Of a stretch of 55,305 bases of DNA, positions 18,467-27,323 are shown piece after piece. The translations under genes were made by a program, and so were the position numbers. A model generated the notes under the pieces. It searched no databases. It was given only the letters and a program-made list of their open reading frames with translations, and was not told where the DNA came from. Positions within the stretch are counted from its first letter, which is position 1; the number at the start of each line of letters is the position of its first letter. Source of the stretch: Hydrogenophaga intermedia (lineage in GTDB: Bacteria; Pseudomonadota; Gammaproteobacteria; Burkholderiales; Burkholderiaceae_C); the NCBI RefSeq assembly GCF_000723405.1, contig NZ_CCAE010000029.1, positions 1 through 55,305 of the forward strand. Reading direction: 5' to 3'.

Positions 18467-19582
18467 CTAGCCGCCGATGTAACTCATCTCGACGCGCCGC
18501 TTGCCCTCGCCCGTCTCGGGCGGCAGCGAGGCGCGCAGTTGAGAGTAGCGGTCGTCGCGGCCTTGCCAGATGGCGCCGATGGCGCTGGCCAGTTCGGCGT
18601 CGCTGGCGCCGCCGCGGATGAGGTGGCGCAGGTCGTGGCCTTCGGTGGCGAACAGGCAGAGGTAGAGCTGGCCTTCGGTGGACAGGCGCGCGCGGTTGCA
18701 GTCGCCGCAGAAGGCCTGTGTGACGCTGCTGATGACGCCGATCTCGCCCGAGCCATCGGCGTAGGCCCAGCGCTCGGCGGTCTCGCCAGGGGCCGTGGGG
18801 TCCAGCGGCACCAGGGGCAGTTCGCGCTGCAGGCGTTCGATGAGCTCGGCGCTGGGCAGCACCTCGTCCATGCGCCAGCCGTTGGTGGCGCCTACGTCCA
18901 TGTACTCGATGAAGCGCAGCACGATGCCCGTGCCCTTGAAGTGGCGCGCCATGGGCAGGATCTGGTCGTCGTTGGTGCCCTTCTTTACGACCATGTTGAC
19001 CTTGATCGGTCCCAGGCCCGCGGCCTGCGCGGCCTCGATGCCGGCGAGCACCTCGGCCACGGGGAAGTCCACGTCGTTCATGGCACGGAAGACGGTGTCG
19101 TCCAGGCCGTCCAGGCTGACGGTCACGCGCTGCAGGCCCGCGGCCTTGAGCGCCTTGGCTTTGCGTGTGAGCAGTGAGCCGTTGGTGGTCAGCGTCAGAT
19201 CGAGTGGCAGACCCTCGGTGGTGCGAAGCGCCGCGAGCTGTTCGACCAGGATCTCCAGGTTCTTGCGCAGCAGCGGTTCGCCGCCGGTGAGTCGGATCTT
19301 CTGCACGCCGTGCGCGGCGAACACGCGCGCCACGCGGGTGATCTCCTCGAAGCTGAGCAGGGCGCCGTGCGGCAGGTACTGGTAGTCCTTGTCGAAGACT
19401 TCCTTGGGCATGCAGTAGCTGCAACGGAAGTTGCAGCGGTCCGTCACGCTGATGCGCAGGTCGCGCAGCGGGCGGCCCAGCGCGTCGCCCAGCAGGCCGG
19501 TGGGCGCCACGGCCTGCGCCGGCACGGTGGCGGCGCGCCGGTGCAGGCGCTGGTCGATGAGGGGGATGACCCGTTCGGACAT
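18467..19582 (-). CDS. moaA: GTP 3',8-cyclase MoaA (radical SAM)
   Basis: With MoaC, converts GTP toward cyclic pyranopterin monophosphate, the first step of molybdenum cofactor synthesis. The 371 residues include the radical-SAM cysteines C50, C54, C57 in [15 protein letters not shown], the SAM-binding [13 protein letters not shown], and the second [4Fe-4S] site in [20 protein letters not shown]. The protein ends with the characteristic GlyGly tail (MSYIGG). It begins about 35 residues earlier than short MoaA proteins. The ATG at 19582 follows CACAAT plus 6 nt without a ribosome binding site, so the transcript may be leaderless. MoaC, MoaD, MoaE and MogA are not in the window. Confidence 0.95.
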   Translation of the reverse strand: MSERVIPLIDQRLHRRAATVPAQAVAPTGLLGDALGRPLRDLRISVTDRCNFRCSYCMPKEVFDKDYQYLPHGALLSFEEITRVARVFAAHGVQKIRLTGGEPLLRKNLEILVEQLAALRTTEGLPLDLTLTTNGSLLTRKAKALKAAGLQRVTVSLDGLDDTVFRAMNDVDFPVAEVLAGIEAAQAAGLGPIKVNMVVKKGTNDDQILPMARHFKGTGIVLRFIEYMDVGATNGWRMDEVLPSAELIERLQRELPLVPLDPTAPGETAERWAYADGSGEIGVISSVTQAFCGDCNRARLSTEGQLYLCLFATEGHDLRHLIRGGASDAELASAIGAIWQGRDDRYSQLRASLPPETGEGKRRVEMSYIGG

Positions 19583-19588
19583 CCCCCG

Positions 19589-19594
19589 ATTGTG
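19589..19594 (-). promoter_or_regulatory. -10 element of moaA, placed for a leaderless mRNA
   Basis: CACAAT on the minus strand followed by a 6-nt spacer CGGGGG and the ATG. It lies in the 14-bp gap after the SDR gene, overlapping nothing else, which would separate the Mo-cofactor genes from the upstream catabolic operon. Confidence 0.4.
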
Positions 19595-19596
19595 GG

Positions 19597-20358
19597 TCAA
19601 ACGCAGCGGGCGCCGTCCACCTCCAGGCAAACCCCGGAAATGAATGCGGCTTCGTCGCTGGCGAGGTACAGCACCGCGTTGGCCACGTCCTCGGGGGTGG
19701 AAAAGCGGCCCAGGGGGATGGTGCTGCGGAACTTGGCCAGGCGCTCGTCGGTGAGCTCGCCGCCCGCGAAGGACGCGCCCAGGCCGGTGAAGGGGTTCAT
19801 CACCGGGTTGACGCAGTTCACGCGGATGTTGTCGGCGCCGAACTCGGCCGCGAGCGACTTGCTGGTGACGATGACCGCGCCCTTGGAGCCGTTGTACCAG
19901 GTGAGGCCCGGGCGCGGGCGCACGCCGGCGGTGGAGGCGATGTTGATGAAGGCGCCGCCGCCGTTGGCGCGGAACACCGGCACCGCGTGCAGGGCCGACA
20001 GGTAGATGCTCTTGACGTTGACTGCGTAGCAGCGGTCGAACTCTTCCTCGCTCACGTCCAGCGCGGGCTGGTTCTTGTGCGTCCAGCCGGCGTTGTTGAC
20101 CATGGCGTCCAGGCGGCCGTGGCGGTCCACGGCGGCCTGCACCAGGGCCTTCACGTCGGCCGAGCGCGTCACGTCGGCGGCAAAGAAGCTGGCGCGCCCG
20201 CCCTTGGCGGTGATGTCGGCGACCACGCGCTCGCCGCCTTGGGTATTGACGTCGTTGACGATGACCTGCGCGCCTTCTTCGGCCAGGCGGTGGGCAATGC
20301 CCTCGCCGATGCCGCCGCCCGCGCCGGTGACGATGATGGACTTGTCTTTCACTCGCAT
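19597..20358 (-). CDS. Short-chain dehydrogenase/reductase (SDR), last gene of the tetronate operon
   Basis: A classical SDR of 253 residues. The NAD(P) motif TGAGGGIG is at 11-18, NNAG at 88-91, the catalytic Ser near 142 (IASTAG), Tyr155 and Lys159 (YNGSK), and the C-terminal [12 protein letters not shown]. An acidic residue (NDVN, D36) after the second strand suggests a preference for NAD+. Members of this group oxidise sugars, polyols or 3-hydroxyacyl substrates. It follows the aldehyde dehydrogenase gene by 27 bp on the same strand, so an alcohol or polyol to aldehyde step ahead of the dehydrogenase is a reasonable inference, not a demonstrated function. Confidence 0.85.
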   Translation of the reverse strand: MRVKDKSIIVTGAGGGIGEGIAHRLAEEGAQVIVNDVNTQGGERVVADITAKGGRASFFAADVTRSADVKALVQAAVDRHGRLDAMVNNAGWTHKNQPALDVSEEEFDRCYAVNVKSIYLSALHAVPVFRANGGGAFINIASTAGVRPRPGLTWYNGSKGAVIVTSKSLAAEFGADNIRVNCVNPVMNPFTGLGASFAGGELTDERLAKFRSTIPLGRFSTPEDVANAVLYLASDEAAFISGVCLEVDGARCV

Positions 20359-20385
20359 GCGATGGGTCTCCGTTGTCGTGTGGGA

Positions 20386-21819
20386 TCAGCCGTGGCGGAT
20401 GGCCACGGTCTTGAGGGTGGTGAAGCCCAGCAGGGCCTCGAAGCCTTTTTCGCGGCCGTAGCCGCTGGACTTGACGCCGCCGAAGGGCAGCTCCACGCCG
20501 CCTCCCGCGCCGTAGTTGTTGATGAACACCTGGCCGGCCTTCACGCGGTGCGCCATGCGCAGCTGGCGCGCGCCGTCGCGCGTCCACACGCCGGCCACCA
20601 GGCCGAAGGACGTGCCGTTGGCCAGTCGCACGGCCTCGTCTTCATCGTCGAAGGCCATGGCCGCGAGCACGGGGCCGAAGACCTCTTCCTGCGCCAGGCG
20701 GTGCTGCGGCGGCACGTCGCGCACCAGGGTGGGCGCGGCGTAGTAGCCCTTGGCGTCGGCGGCGGGGTCGATCTGGCCCTGGGCAACGATGCTCAGGCCG
20801 TCGCGCTTGACCTCATCGAGGAAGCCGCGCACGCGCTGCTGCTGCGTCTCGCGGATCAAGGGGCCGAGGTCCAGGTCCATCGTGGGTGGGCCGGCGCGCA
20901 GGCCCTTGAAGGCCTCGCCCAGGCGCTGCAGCAGCGGCTCGTACAGCTTGCGCTGCACCAGCAGGCGCGAGCCGGCGCTGCAGGTCTGCCCGCTGTTCTG
21001 CACGATGGCGTTGATGATGAAGGGCAGGGCCGCGTCGACGTCGGCGTCGTCGAAGACGATCTGTGGGCCTTTGCCGCCCAGCTCCAGCGTCACGGGGCAG
21101 TGCCGCTCGGCCGCGGCCTGCTGGATCAGCGTGCCCACGCGCGGGCTGCCGGTGAAGCTGATGTGGTCGATGCCGGGGTGGCGCGCAAGCGCGTCGCCCA
21201 CCTCGTGCCCGTAGCCGGTGACGATGTTGATGGCGCCCGCGGGGAAGCCCACCTCGGCCGCGAGTTCGGCCACGCGCAGCAGCGACAGGCAGGCGTCCTC
21301 CGACGGCTTGACCACGCACACGTTGCCCGCCGCCAGCGCACCGCCCACGCTGCGCCCGAAGATCTGCATCGGGTAGTTCCAGGGGATCACGTGGCCGGTG
21401 ACGCCGTGCGGCTCGTGCCAGGTGAGCACGCTGTAGCCGTCCAGGTAGGGAATGGTGTGGCCGTGCAGCTTGTCGCCCGCGCCGGCGTAGAACTCGAAGT
21501 AGCGCACCAGGGCCAGGGCGTCGGCCCGGGCCTGCTTCGTGGGCTTGCCGCAGTCGCGCTGTTCGATGGCGGCGAGTTCGTCCGCGTGCTCGGCTACCTT
21601 GGCGCTGAGCTTCATGAGCAGGCGCCCGCGCTCGGCCGCGGTGAGGCGTGCCCACGGGCCTTCCAGACAGCGGCGCGCGGCCTGCACGGCGGTGTCCACG
21701 TCGGCGGCGTTGCCGCGTTCGAGGGTGTCGTAAGGCTGGCCGTCGGCCGGGTCGATGACGGGCAGGGTCTGGCCCGAGGCGCCACGAACGAAGCGGTTGT
21801 CGATGAAGTGTTGTGCCAT
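20386..21819 (-). CDS. NAD(P)-dependent aldehyde dehydrogenase family protein
   Basis: Oxidises an aldehyde to the acid. The 477 residues carry the oxyanion Asn148 (IPWNYP), the general base Glu246 ([10 protein letters not shown]), the nucleophile Cys280 ([11 protein letters not shown]), the cofactor motif FTGSPRVG and the C-terminal [17 protein letters not shown]. An AGGAGG precedes the ATG. It is 13 bp downstream of dctM and 27 bp upstream of the SDR gene, hence part of the tetronate operon. Relatives include betaine-, gamma-aminobutyraldehyde- and glycolaldehyde-type enzymes; here an aldotetrose or glycolaldehyde-like substrate is suggested only by context. Confidence 0.88.
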   Translation of the reverse strand: MAQHFIDNRFVRGASGQTLPVIDPADGQPYDTLERGNAADVDTAVQAARRCLEGPWARLTAAERGRLLMKLSAKVAEHADELAAIEQRDCGKPTKQARADALALVRYFEFYAGAGDKLHGHTIPYLDGYSVLTWHEPHGVTGHVIPWNYPMQIFGRSVGGALAAGNVCVVKPSEDACLSLLRVAELAAEVGFPAGAINIVTGYGHEVGDALARHPGIDHISFTGSPRVGTLIQQAAAERHCPVTLELGGKGPQIVFDDADVDAALPFIINAIVQNSGQTCSAGSRLLVQRKLYEPLLQRLGEAFKGLRAGPPTMDLDLGPLIRETQQQRVRGFLDEVKRDGLSIVAQGQIDPAADAKGYYAAPTLVRDVPPQHRLAQEEVFGPVLAAMAFDDEDEAVRLANGTSFGLVAGVWTRDGARQLRMAHRVKAGQVFINNYGAGGGVELPFGGVKSSGYGREKGFEALLGFTTLKTVAIRHG

Positions 21820-21832
21820 GAGCGGGCCTCCT

Positions 21833-23161
21833 TCACTGCGGGCCGATGGCGGGCGCGGGCCCGATCGGCGCCACGGCGGGCGTCTTGTTGAACACGATGT
21901 CGCGCAGCGTGAGCGACAGCGAGGGAACGTAGGTGATGACGGCCAGGCAGCCGATGATGACCAGCACGAAGGGCAGCAGGTGGCCGATCATGCGGTCCAG
22001 CGAAATGCGCGCCACGGTGGCGGCGGCGAACAGGTTCACGCCGAAGGGCGGGGTGATCATGCCCATGGCCAGGTTCACCACCATGATCATCCCGAAGTGC
22101 ACCGGGTCGATGCCGAAGAACACGGCCACCGGCACCAGGATGGGCGCCAGCACGATGATGGCGGCCGAGGTCTCGATGAACATGCCGATGACGAACAGCG
22201 CCGCGTTCACGCCGAGCAGGAACCACATGGGCGACTGCAGCACGTCTTTCAGCCAGAGGCCGATCGCGTCCGGGATGCCGGCGCGCGTGATGAGGAAGGC
22301 GAAGAGGCCCGCGTTGGCGATGATGAACATGATCACCGCGCTGGAGATGACCGACTTGCGCAGCACCGGCATCAGATCTTTGAAGCTCAGTTCGCGGTGG
22401 ATGCCCAGGCCCACGAGCAGCGCGTAGAACACGGCCACCACCGAAGCCTCGGTGGGCGTGAACACGCCGCCGTAGATGCCGCCGAGGATGATCACCGGCA
22501 TGAGCAGCGCCCAGCCCGCCTCCAGCGTGGCGCGGCCCACCGGCAGGCGCCCGTCGCCGTCGTTCTTGCCCAGGCCCTTGAAGCGGCACCACAGGTGCAC
22601 GAACAGCATGAGCGCGCCGCCGATGAGCAGGCCCGGCACCACGCCAGCGATGAACAGCTCGCCGATGGAGACCTCGGCGGCCACGCCGAAGAGGATCATG
22701 GGAATGGAGGGCGGGATCACCACGCCGAGTTCGGCCGAGGTGGCTTGCAGCGAGGCCGCGTAGCCCACCGGGTAGCCGTGCTTGACGAGCGCGGGGATGA
22801 GGATGGAGCCGATGGCGAAGGTGGTGGCGACGGATGAGCCCGACACCGCCGCGAAGATCATGCAGGTGAGCACGCAGGTCATGGGCAGGCCGCCCTGCAC
22901 GCCGCCCACCAGCGACTTGGCGAAGTTGACCAGGCGGCGCGAGATGCCGCCCGTTTCCATGAGGTTGCCCGCGAGGATGAAGAAGGGGATGGCGGCGAGC
23001 GGGAATTTGTCGATCGCGCTGAACATCTCCTTGGGCACGAGGATGAGCTTGTCGCCGTCGAACAGCGCCAGGCCCAGGATGGCCGAGCCGCCGATGGCGA
23101 CGGCGATGGAGATGCTGAGGGCGAAGCCCAGCAGCATGGTGAAGAGCAGGGTGAAGGTCAT
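21833..23161 (-). CDS. dctM: TRAP transporter large permease (DctM)
   Basis: The twelve-TM permease of a Na+-coupled TRAP system, 442 residues. Family signatures are KFPLAAIPFFILAGNLMETGGI near the N terminus, GSSVATTFAIGSILIPALVKHGYP, ATSAELGVVIPPSIPMILFGV, and IETSAAIIVLAPILVPVAVFFGIDPVHFGMIMVVNLAMGMITPPFGVNLF near the C terminus. It follows dctQ by 27 bp. With the DctP and DctQ next to it, it should bring in the acid sugar degraded by the upstream genes. Confidence 0.94.
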   Translation of the reverse strand: MTFTLLFTMLLGFALSISIAVAIGGSAILGLALFDGDKLILVPKEMFSAIDKFPLAAIPFFILAGNLMETGGISRRLVNFAKSLVGGVQGGLPMTCVLTCMIFAAVSGSSVATTFAIGSILIPALVKHGYPVGYAASLQATSAELGVVIPPSIPMILFGVAAEVSIGELFIAGVVPGLLIGGALMLFVHLWCRFKGLGKNDGDGRLPVGRATLEAGWALLMPVIILGGIYGGVFTPTEASVVAVFYALLVGLGIHRELSFKDLMPVLRKSVISSAVIMFIIANAGLFAFLITRAGIPDAIGLWLKDVLQSPMWFLLGVNAALFVIGMFIETSAAIIVLAPILVPVAVFFGIDPVHFGMIMVVNLAMGMITPPFGVNLFAAATVARISLDRMIGHLLPFVLVIIGCLAVITYVPSLSLTLRDIVFNKTPAVAPIGPAPAIGPQ

Positions 23162-23188
23162 GGCGAACGCCTCGTCTCTTTCATTCTT

Positions 23189-23680
23189 TTATTGCGCGGT
23201 GGCGAGTTCTTCGTTCTTGGGATCGATGTGGTGCGCGATGACGGCGATCACGCCCAATGCGGCGCCCACCGGCAGCGCCGAGTAGGCCCAGCCCATGGAG
23301 AGCTCCATGCTGGCGAAGGTCTGGAAACGCACGCGCGTGACGAGGTCGATGCCGAACCAGATGAGCACGCCGAGGAAGCTCAGGTTGACGAGGGTGATGA
23401 TCCAGCGCACCGTGCGGTGCCAGGCGCCGCGCGACAGGCGCAGCATCAGGTCCACGGACACCAGCGCACCCTGGCGCAGCGCGGCCACCACGCCCAGCAT
23501 CACCATCCAGATGAGCAGGCGGCGCATGGACTCCTCCGTCCAGGTGGAGGGCTGCGAGAGCACGAAGCGGCTGGTGACCTGCCACATGCCGAGGCAGGAG
23601 ATGAGCGCGAGCAGCAGACAGGCCACGCTGAGGCACAAGCCCGTGAGCGCACGGTCGAGCCGCAAAAAGAGCGTTTTCAT
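23189..23680 (-). CDS. dctQ: TRAP transporter small permease (DctQ)
   Basis: The four-TM small subunit, 163 residues, starting MKTLFLRLDRALTGL at ATG 23680. The four hydrophobic segments lie around residues 14-35, 50-70, 85-110 and 130-150. Between them is TWTEESMRRLLIWMVMLGVVAALRQGALVSVD, typical of DctQ (E of TEE and R of LLIW region). The start is about 120 bp downstream of dctP, a gap filled by strong hairpins, so it may be translated from a processed or attenuated transcript. Confidence 0.92.
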   Translation of the reverse strand: MKTLFLRLDRALTGLCLSVACLLLALISCLGMWQVTSRFVLSQPSTWTEESMRRLLIWMVMLGVVAALRQGALVSVDLMLRLSRGAWHRTVRWIITLVNLSFLGVLIWFGIDLVTRVRFQTFASMELSMGWAYSALPVGAALGVIAVIAHHIDPKNEELATAQ

Positions 23681-23713
23681 GAGAGAACCTTCGAGTGCAA
23701 GCGCGCAACCCAG

Positions 23714-23785
23714 GATGCCGCGGATCCGGCTTTGCCGGTCCGCAGGCATCGCCCCCTGGGGGGTGACGGCCCACGTGAGTGGGCC
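23714..23785 (-). promoter_or_regulatory. Two strong hairpins between dctP and dctQ
   Basis: GATGCC-GCGGA.CCGGC, loop TTT, GCCGG.TCCGC-GGCATC (23714-23750) forms about 16 bp with single-base bulges. GGCCCAC-GTGA-GTGGGCC (23768-23785) adds a 7-bp stem with a GNRA loop. Neither has a T tract. In binding-protein operons such structures commonly protect the upstream mRNA 3' end and lower expression of the permease genes; that role is inferred here. Confidence 0.5.
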
Positions 23786-23799
23786 GGCGCGGGGGGTAC

Positions 23800-24774
23800 T
23801 TACTTGACGTTCTGAATCGCGGCGATCTTGTCGGCGCCGAACTCCTTGGCGTAGCCAGCGTAGGCGGGCGCCACAGCCTTGCGGAAGCTCTCGCCGTTGA
23901 CCTTCTTGACCACCTGCATGCCGTCCTTCTCGAGCAGGGCGATGCCGCTGTCCTCGTCGTCGTTGACTTTCTTGCGCTGCGCGGCGGCGGCCTTCTTGCC
24001 GGCCTCCAGGAAGACCTTCTTGTCGTCGGCCGACAGCTTGCCCCACACGGCGGGCGAGAGGATCAGCGCGGCCGGCGAGTACACGTGGCCGGTGAGCGAG
24101 AGGTGCTTCTGCACCTGCGAGAACTTGGACGACAGGATCACGGGGATCGGGTTCTCCTGGCCGTCCACGGTGCCCTGCTGCAGCGCGGTGAACAGCTCGG
24201 GGAAGGGCATGGGCGTGGGCAGGATGCCGAAGGTCTTGTAGCCGTCCATGTGCACCTTGTTCTCCATGGTGCGCATCTTCAGGCCGGCCGCGTCGCTGGC
24301 CTGGTTGATGGCCCGCTTGCTGTTGGTCATGTGGCGGAAACCGTTCTCCGTCCAGGCCAGGTTGACCAGGCCCTTGGCTTCCATCTTCTTGCTCAGGTCT
24401 TGGCCGATGGGGCCGTCCATCACCTTGCGCGCGTGGTCGTAGTCGCGGAACAGGAAGGGGATGTCGACGATCTTGACCTCGGGCACGAAGTTGCCCAGCG
24501 GGCCGGTGGAGGTGTTCACCAGGTCCTGCGTGCCGAGTTGCACGGCCTCGATCTGCTCGCGCTCGCCGCCGAGGGCCGAGTTGGGGAACTGCTGGCACTT
24601 GTAGCGACCGCTGGTGCCCTTCTCGATCTCTTCGCAGAACACCGTGGAGCCCACGCCGTAGTGCGACGTGGGCGAGGTGGCGTAGCCGATCTTGAGGACC
24701 GTCTGCGCCTGGGCGCCGCCAGCGGCGGCCAGCAGGGCCGCCATGGCCAGGGGGGTGAGCAGCTTCTTCATCAT
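23800..24774 (-). CDS. dctP: TRAP transporter substrate-binding protein (DctP)
   Basis: Periplasmic solute receptor, 324 residues, with a signal peptide MMKKLLTPLAMAALLAAAGG and cleavage after AQA near residue 23. The DctP fold is seen in LKIGYATSPTSHYGVGSTVF, LGGEREQIEAVQLGTQDLVNTSTGPL, GLKMRTMENKVHMDGYKTFG and TALQQGTVDGQENPIPVILSSKF. The arginine of LKMRT is the usual carboxylate-binding residue, in line with an acidic ligand. AAGGAG precedes the ATG. It opens the transport part of the operon, 41 bp after denD. The likely ligand is L-threonate or D-erythronate, from context only. Confidence 0.94.
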   Translation of the reverse strand: MMKKLLTPLAMAALLAAAGGAQAQTVLKIGYATSPTSHYGVGSTVFCEEIEKGTSGRYKCQQFPNSALGGEREQIEAVQLGTQDLVNTSTGPLGNFVPEVKIVDIPFLFRDYDHARKVMDGPIGQDLSKKMEAKGLVNLAWTENGFRHMTNSKRAINQASDAAGLKMRTMENKVHMDGYKTFGILPTPMPFPELFTALQQGTVDGQENPIPVILSSKFSQVQKHLSLTGHVYSPAALILSPAVWGKLSADDKKVFLEAGKKAAAAQRKKVNDDEDSGIALLEKDGMQVVKKVNGESFRKAVAPAYAGYAKEFGADKIAAIQNVK

Positions 24775-24815
24775 GCGTTTGTCTCCTTGGGGTGGTTCAC
24801 GGGCGAAAGAAATGG

Positions 24816-25844
24816 TCAGCGCGCGGGAGTCAGCCGTGTGCGCGCTGCCGCTGAGGTCACGGCATCGGGGTGGTCCTGCGCGTACTGGCGCAGGACGGCA
24901 TGGAAATCGGGGTCGGCCTGCAGGCCCAGCGCGCGGGCGCGCGGGCTGTCGAAGCGCGCGGGCCAGCCGGCCACGATGCGCGCGGTGGCGGCGTCGGGTT
25001 CGTGGCTCACCAGCGCGGTGGCCTCAGGGCCGGCAAAGGCGGCGAGGGCGTCGAGCATGTCCTGCACGCGCAGGCTCAGCGCGGGCAGGTTGATGGCGGT
25101 GCGCCCGCCGAAGGCCTCGCGGCTGGCCTCGGCCACCGCGATGATGCCGGCCACCGTGGTGGCGGGCGATGAGAGGGCCACGGGCGTGTCCAGCGGCACC
25201 GGGCAGTTGCTGGGCTGGCCGGCCAGGGGCTCGCGCAGCATGCCGGAGAGAAAGCCCGAGGCCGCGCCGTTGGGCTTGCCGGGGCGCACCGACACGGTCA
25301 TCAGGCGCGCGGCGCGGCCATCGATGTACCCCTTGCGCGTGTAGTCGGCCACGAGTTGTTCGCAGACGAACTTGTGGATGCCGTAGCTCGATTGGGGCGT
25401 GGGCAGGGTGTCGTCGTTCACCACGGCGGGCAGGGGCAGGGCCGGGTCGCTGCCGTATACCGCAACGGAGCTGGAGAAGAAGAACATCGGCGGTGGATGC
25501 CCCGAGGCCGTCTGCCGGCGGCAGGCGTCGAGCAACGCGCGCGTGGTGTCCAGGTTGGCGTGCAGGCCGAGGTCGAAGTCGGCCTCGCACTCGGCGGAGA
25601 CGGCCGAGGCCAGGTGGAAGACGGCGTCCCAGCGCTGCGCGAACAGCGCGGGGATGCTGGCCATGAGATCGCCCGCCAGTGATTGCACGCGCGGGTCGCG
25701 GGTGAGCGTGTCGTCGCGCGGGGCGAAGAGGTCTGCCAGCATCAGGCGCTCGATGGAGCGGCCTGCGAGTTGCCCGCGTTGCAGCAGCTCGCGCGCGAGG
25801 CGCGTGCCCAGGAAGCCGGCGCCGCCGGTGATGAGGATGTTCAT
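24816..25844 (-). CDS. denD: D-erythronate dehydrogenase (NAD-dependent epimerase/dehydratase family)
   Basis: Predicted to oxidise D-erythronate at C2 to 2-oxo-tetronate. The 342-residue extended SDR has TGGAGFLG (6-13), [32 protein letters not shown] around 124-131 and the catalytic pair Tyr154/Lys158 (YGIHK). The family assignment rests on this sequence plus the neighbourhood: OtnI, OtnC, OtnK and LtnD homologues are immediately upstream with 1-4 bp overlaps or gaps, as in published tetronate catabolic clusters with the DUF1537 kinase. Its ATG overlaps the otnI stop by 4 bp. A paralogue lies at 34179. Confidence 0.88.
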   Translation of the reverse strand: MNILITGGAGFLGTRLARELLQRGQLAGRSIERLMLADLFAPRDDTLTRDPRVQSLAGDLMASIPALFAQRWDAVFHLASAVSAECEADFDLGLHANLDTTRALLDACRRQTASGHPPPMFFFSSSVAVYGSDPALPLPAVVNDDTLPTPQSSYGIHKFVCEQLVADYTRKGYIDGRAARLMTVSVRPGKPNGAASGFLSGMLREPLAGQPSNCPVPLDTPVALSSPATTVAGIIAVAEASREAFGGRTAINLPALSLRVQDMLDALAAFAGPEATALVSHEPDAATARIVAGWPARFDSPRARALGLQADPDFHAVLRQYAQDHPDAVTSAAARTRLTPAR

Positions 25845-26644
25845 GCGGATGCCTTGCTTGCTTGTTGCTCGCGCCAGCGGCGCAGCCAGCCCAGGCCGGC
25901 GCTGGTGCCGGCGCGCGGGCGGTACTCGCAGCCCACGAAGCCGGTGTAGCCCAGCTCGTCCAGGCGGCGGAAGAGGTGCGGGTGGTTGATCTCCCCGTCG
26001 TCGGGCTCGTGGCGGTCGGGCACGCCGGCGATCTGGATATGGCCCACGCCAGGGAGGTGCCGTTCGAGTCGGCGCGTGAGGTCGCCCTCGCTGATCTGGC
26101 AGTGATAGAAGTCCATCTGCACGCGCAGGTTGGGCGCGCCCACCTCAGCCACCACGTCGTGCGCCTGCTGTTGCGTGGTGAGGAAGTAGCCCGGTGCGTC
26201 GCGCCCATTGAGCGGTTCGATCAGCAGCGTGATGCCCAGCGGCGCCACGCGCGCGGCGGCCTGGCGCAGGTTGGCCACGTAGGTGGCGTGCAGGCGGGCC
26301 CGGTCGGCGCCCTCGGGCACGACGCCGGCCATGGCGTGCAGGCGCTGGCAGACGGTGGCCTCGGCGTAGCGCAGGGCCGTTTCCAGGTTGGCGGCGAATT
26401 CGGCCTCGCGGCCAGGGAGGCAGGCCATGCCGCGCTCGCCGATGGCCTGGTTGCCCGGTGGCAGGTTGAACAGGGCCTGCGTGAGGCGGTGGTCGCGCAG
26501 GCGGCGCGCGATCTCGTCGGCGTCGAACTCGTAAGGGAACAGGTACTCGACGGCGTCGAAGCCATCGGCGGCGGCTGCGGCGAAGCGCTCCAGGAAGGGC
26601 ACTTCGGTGTACATCAGCGAGAGGTTGGCGGCGAATCGGGGCAT
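25841..26644 (-). CDS. otnI: 2-oxo-tetronate isomerase (hydroxypyruvate isomerase family)
   Basis: Predicted to convert 2-oxo-tetronate to 3-oxo-tetronate. The 267-residue TIM barrel of the AP-endonuclease-2 / Hyi family starts [40 protein letters not shown]. Metal-binding residues are in [14 protein letters not shown] (Glu), [13 protein letters not shown] (Asp, His), [20 protein letters not shown] and [13 protein letters not shown] (Glu). Hydroxypyruvate isomerase is very similar; the operon context decides for OtnI. One base separates it from the otnC stop. Confidence 0.9.
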   Translation of the reverse strand: MPRFAANLSLMYTEVPFLERFAAAAADGFDAVEYLFPYEFDADEIARRLRDHRLTQALFNLPPGNQAIGERGMACLPGREAEFAANLETALRYAEATVCQRLHAMAGVVPEGADRARLHATYVANLRQAAARVAPLGITLLIEPLNGRDAPGYFLTTQQQAHDVVAEVGAPNLRVQMDFYHCQISEGDLTRRLERHLPGVGHIQIAGVPDRHEPDDGEINHPHLFRRLDELGYTGFVGCEYRPRAGTSAGLGWLRRWREQQASKASA

Positions 26645-26645
26645 G

Positions 26646-27323
26646 TCACCAGAGGGTGTTGAAGCGCTGGCGCAGCTCGTCGAGGCGGGCGTCGCTCAGC
26701 GGGGCGGGGCGGGGGGAGCACAGCAGCCACAGGCGCGCGGTCTCTTCCAGCTCTTCGAGCAGGGCCATGGCCTGCGCGGGACTCTGATGCCACACGACGG
26801 GGCCCAGGCGTTCGAGCATCACGGCGTGCAGCGGGCGTTCGGCGCGGGCGATGAGGCCTGCGACCTCATCGGCCACGGCGGCATCGCCGGGCGCCCGGTA
26901 GGCAACGTGGGGCACGTGGCCCACCTTCATCACCTGGTAGGGCGTGACGGGTGGCAGGATGTCTTGCGCGGTCCACACGCCTTGCAGGCTCAGCGCCACC
27001 AGGTGCGTGCTGTGGGTGTGCAGCACGCAACGCGCGTGCGGGGCGCTGTCGTAGATGCGGCGGTGCAGGGCCAGGGTCTTGCTGGCGCGCTCTCCGGCAA
27101 GCTGCTGGCCATCGGCGGCCACCCAGGCCAGGGCGGCGGGGTCGAGCTGGCCGAGGCAGGCGTCGGTGGGGGTAATGAGGAAGCCACCGCCTTGCGAGTC
27201 GTCCAGGCGCAGGCTGATGTTGCCGGCCGTGGAGTGCGCGTAGCCACGCAGGAACAGCGAGGCGCCCACGCGCACGATCTCCTCGCGGCAGGCCTGTTGG
27301 GCGGCGGGCACGCTGGGCTTCAC
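26646..27323 (-). CDS. otnC: 3-oxo-tetronate 4-phosphate decarboxylase (class II aldolase family)
   Basis: Predicted to decarboxylate 3-oxo-tetronate 4-phosphate to dihydroxyacetone phosphate and CO2. The 225 residues belong to the class II aldolase/adducin fold: [28 protein letters not shown], then the zinc ligands in [13 protein letters not shown] (HTHSTH) and a late [12 protein letters not shown]. Fuculose- or ribulose-phosphate aldolases share the fold, so function is assigned by the adjacent otnK and otnI. Its ATG overlaps the otnK stop by 4 bp. Confidence 0.9.
   Translation of the reverse strand: MKPSVPAAQQACREEIVRVGASLFLRGYAHSTAGNISLRLDDSQGGGFLITPTDACLGQLDPAALAWVAADGQQLAGERASKTLALHRRIYDSAPHARCVLHTHSTHLVALSLQGVWTAQDILPPVTPYQVMKVGHVPHVAYRAPGDAAVADEVAGLIARAERPLHAVMLERLGPVVWHQSPAQAMALLEELEETARLWLLCSPRPAPLSDARLDELRQRFNTLW

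Noticed and set aside
23714..23785. Rho-independent terminator between dctP and dctQ
   Set aside because: The stems are strong, but no T tract follows on the minus strand, and the downstream permease genes need the transcript.
25841..26644. Calling this gene hydroxypyruvate isomerase (hyi)
   Set aside because: It sits between otnC and denD with translational coupling, which fits OtnI; no gcl or glyoxylate genes are nearby.
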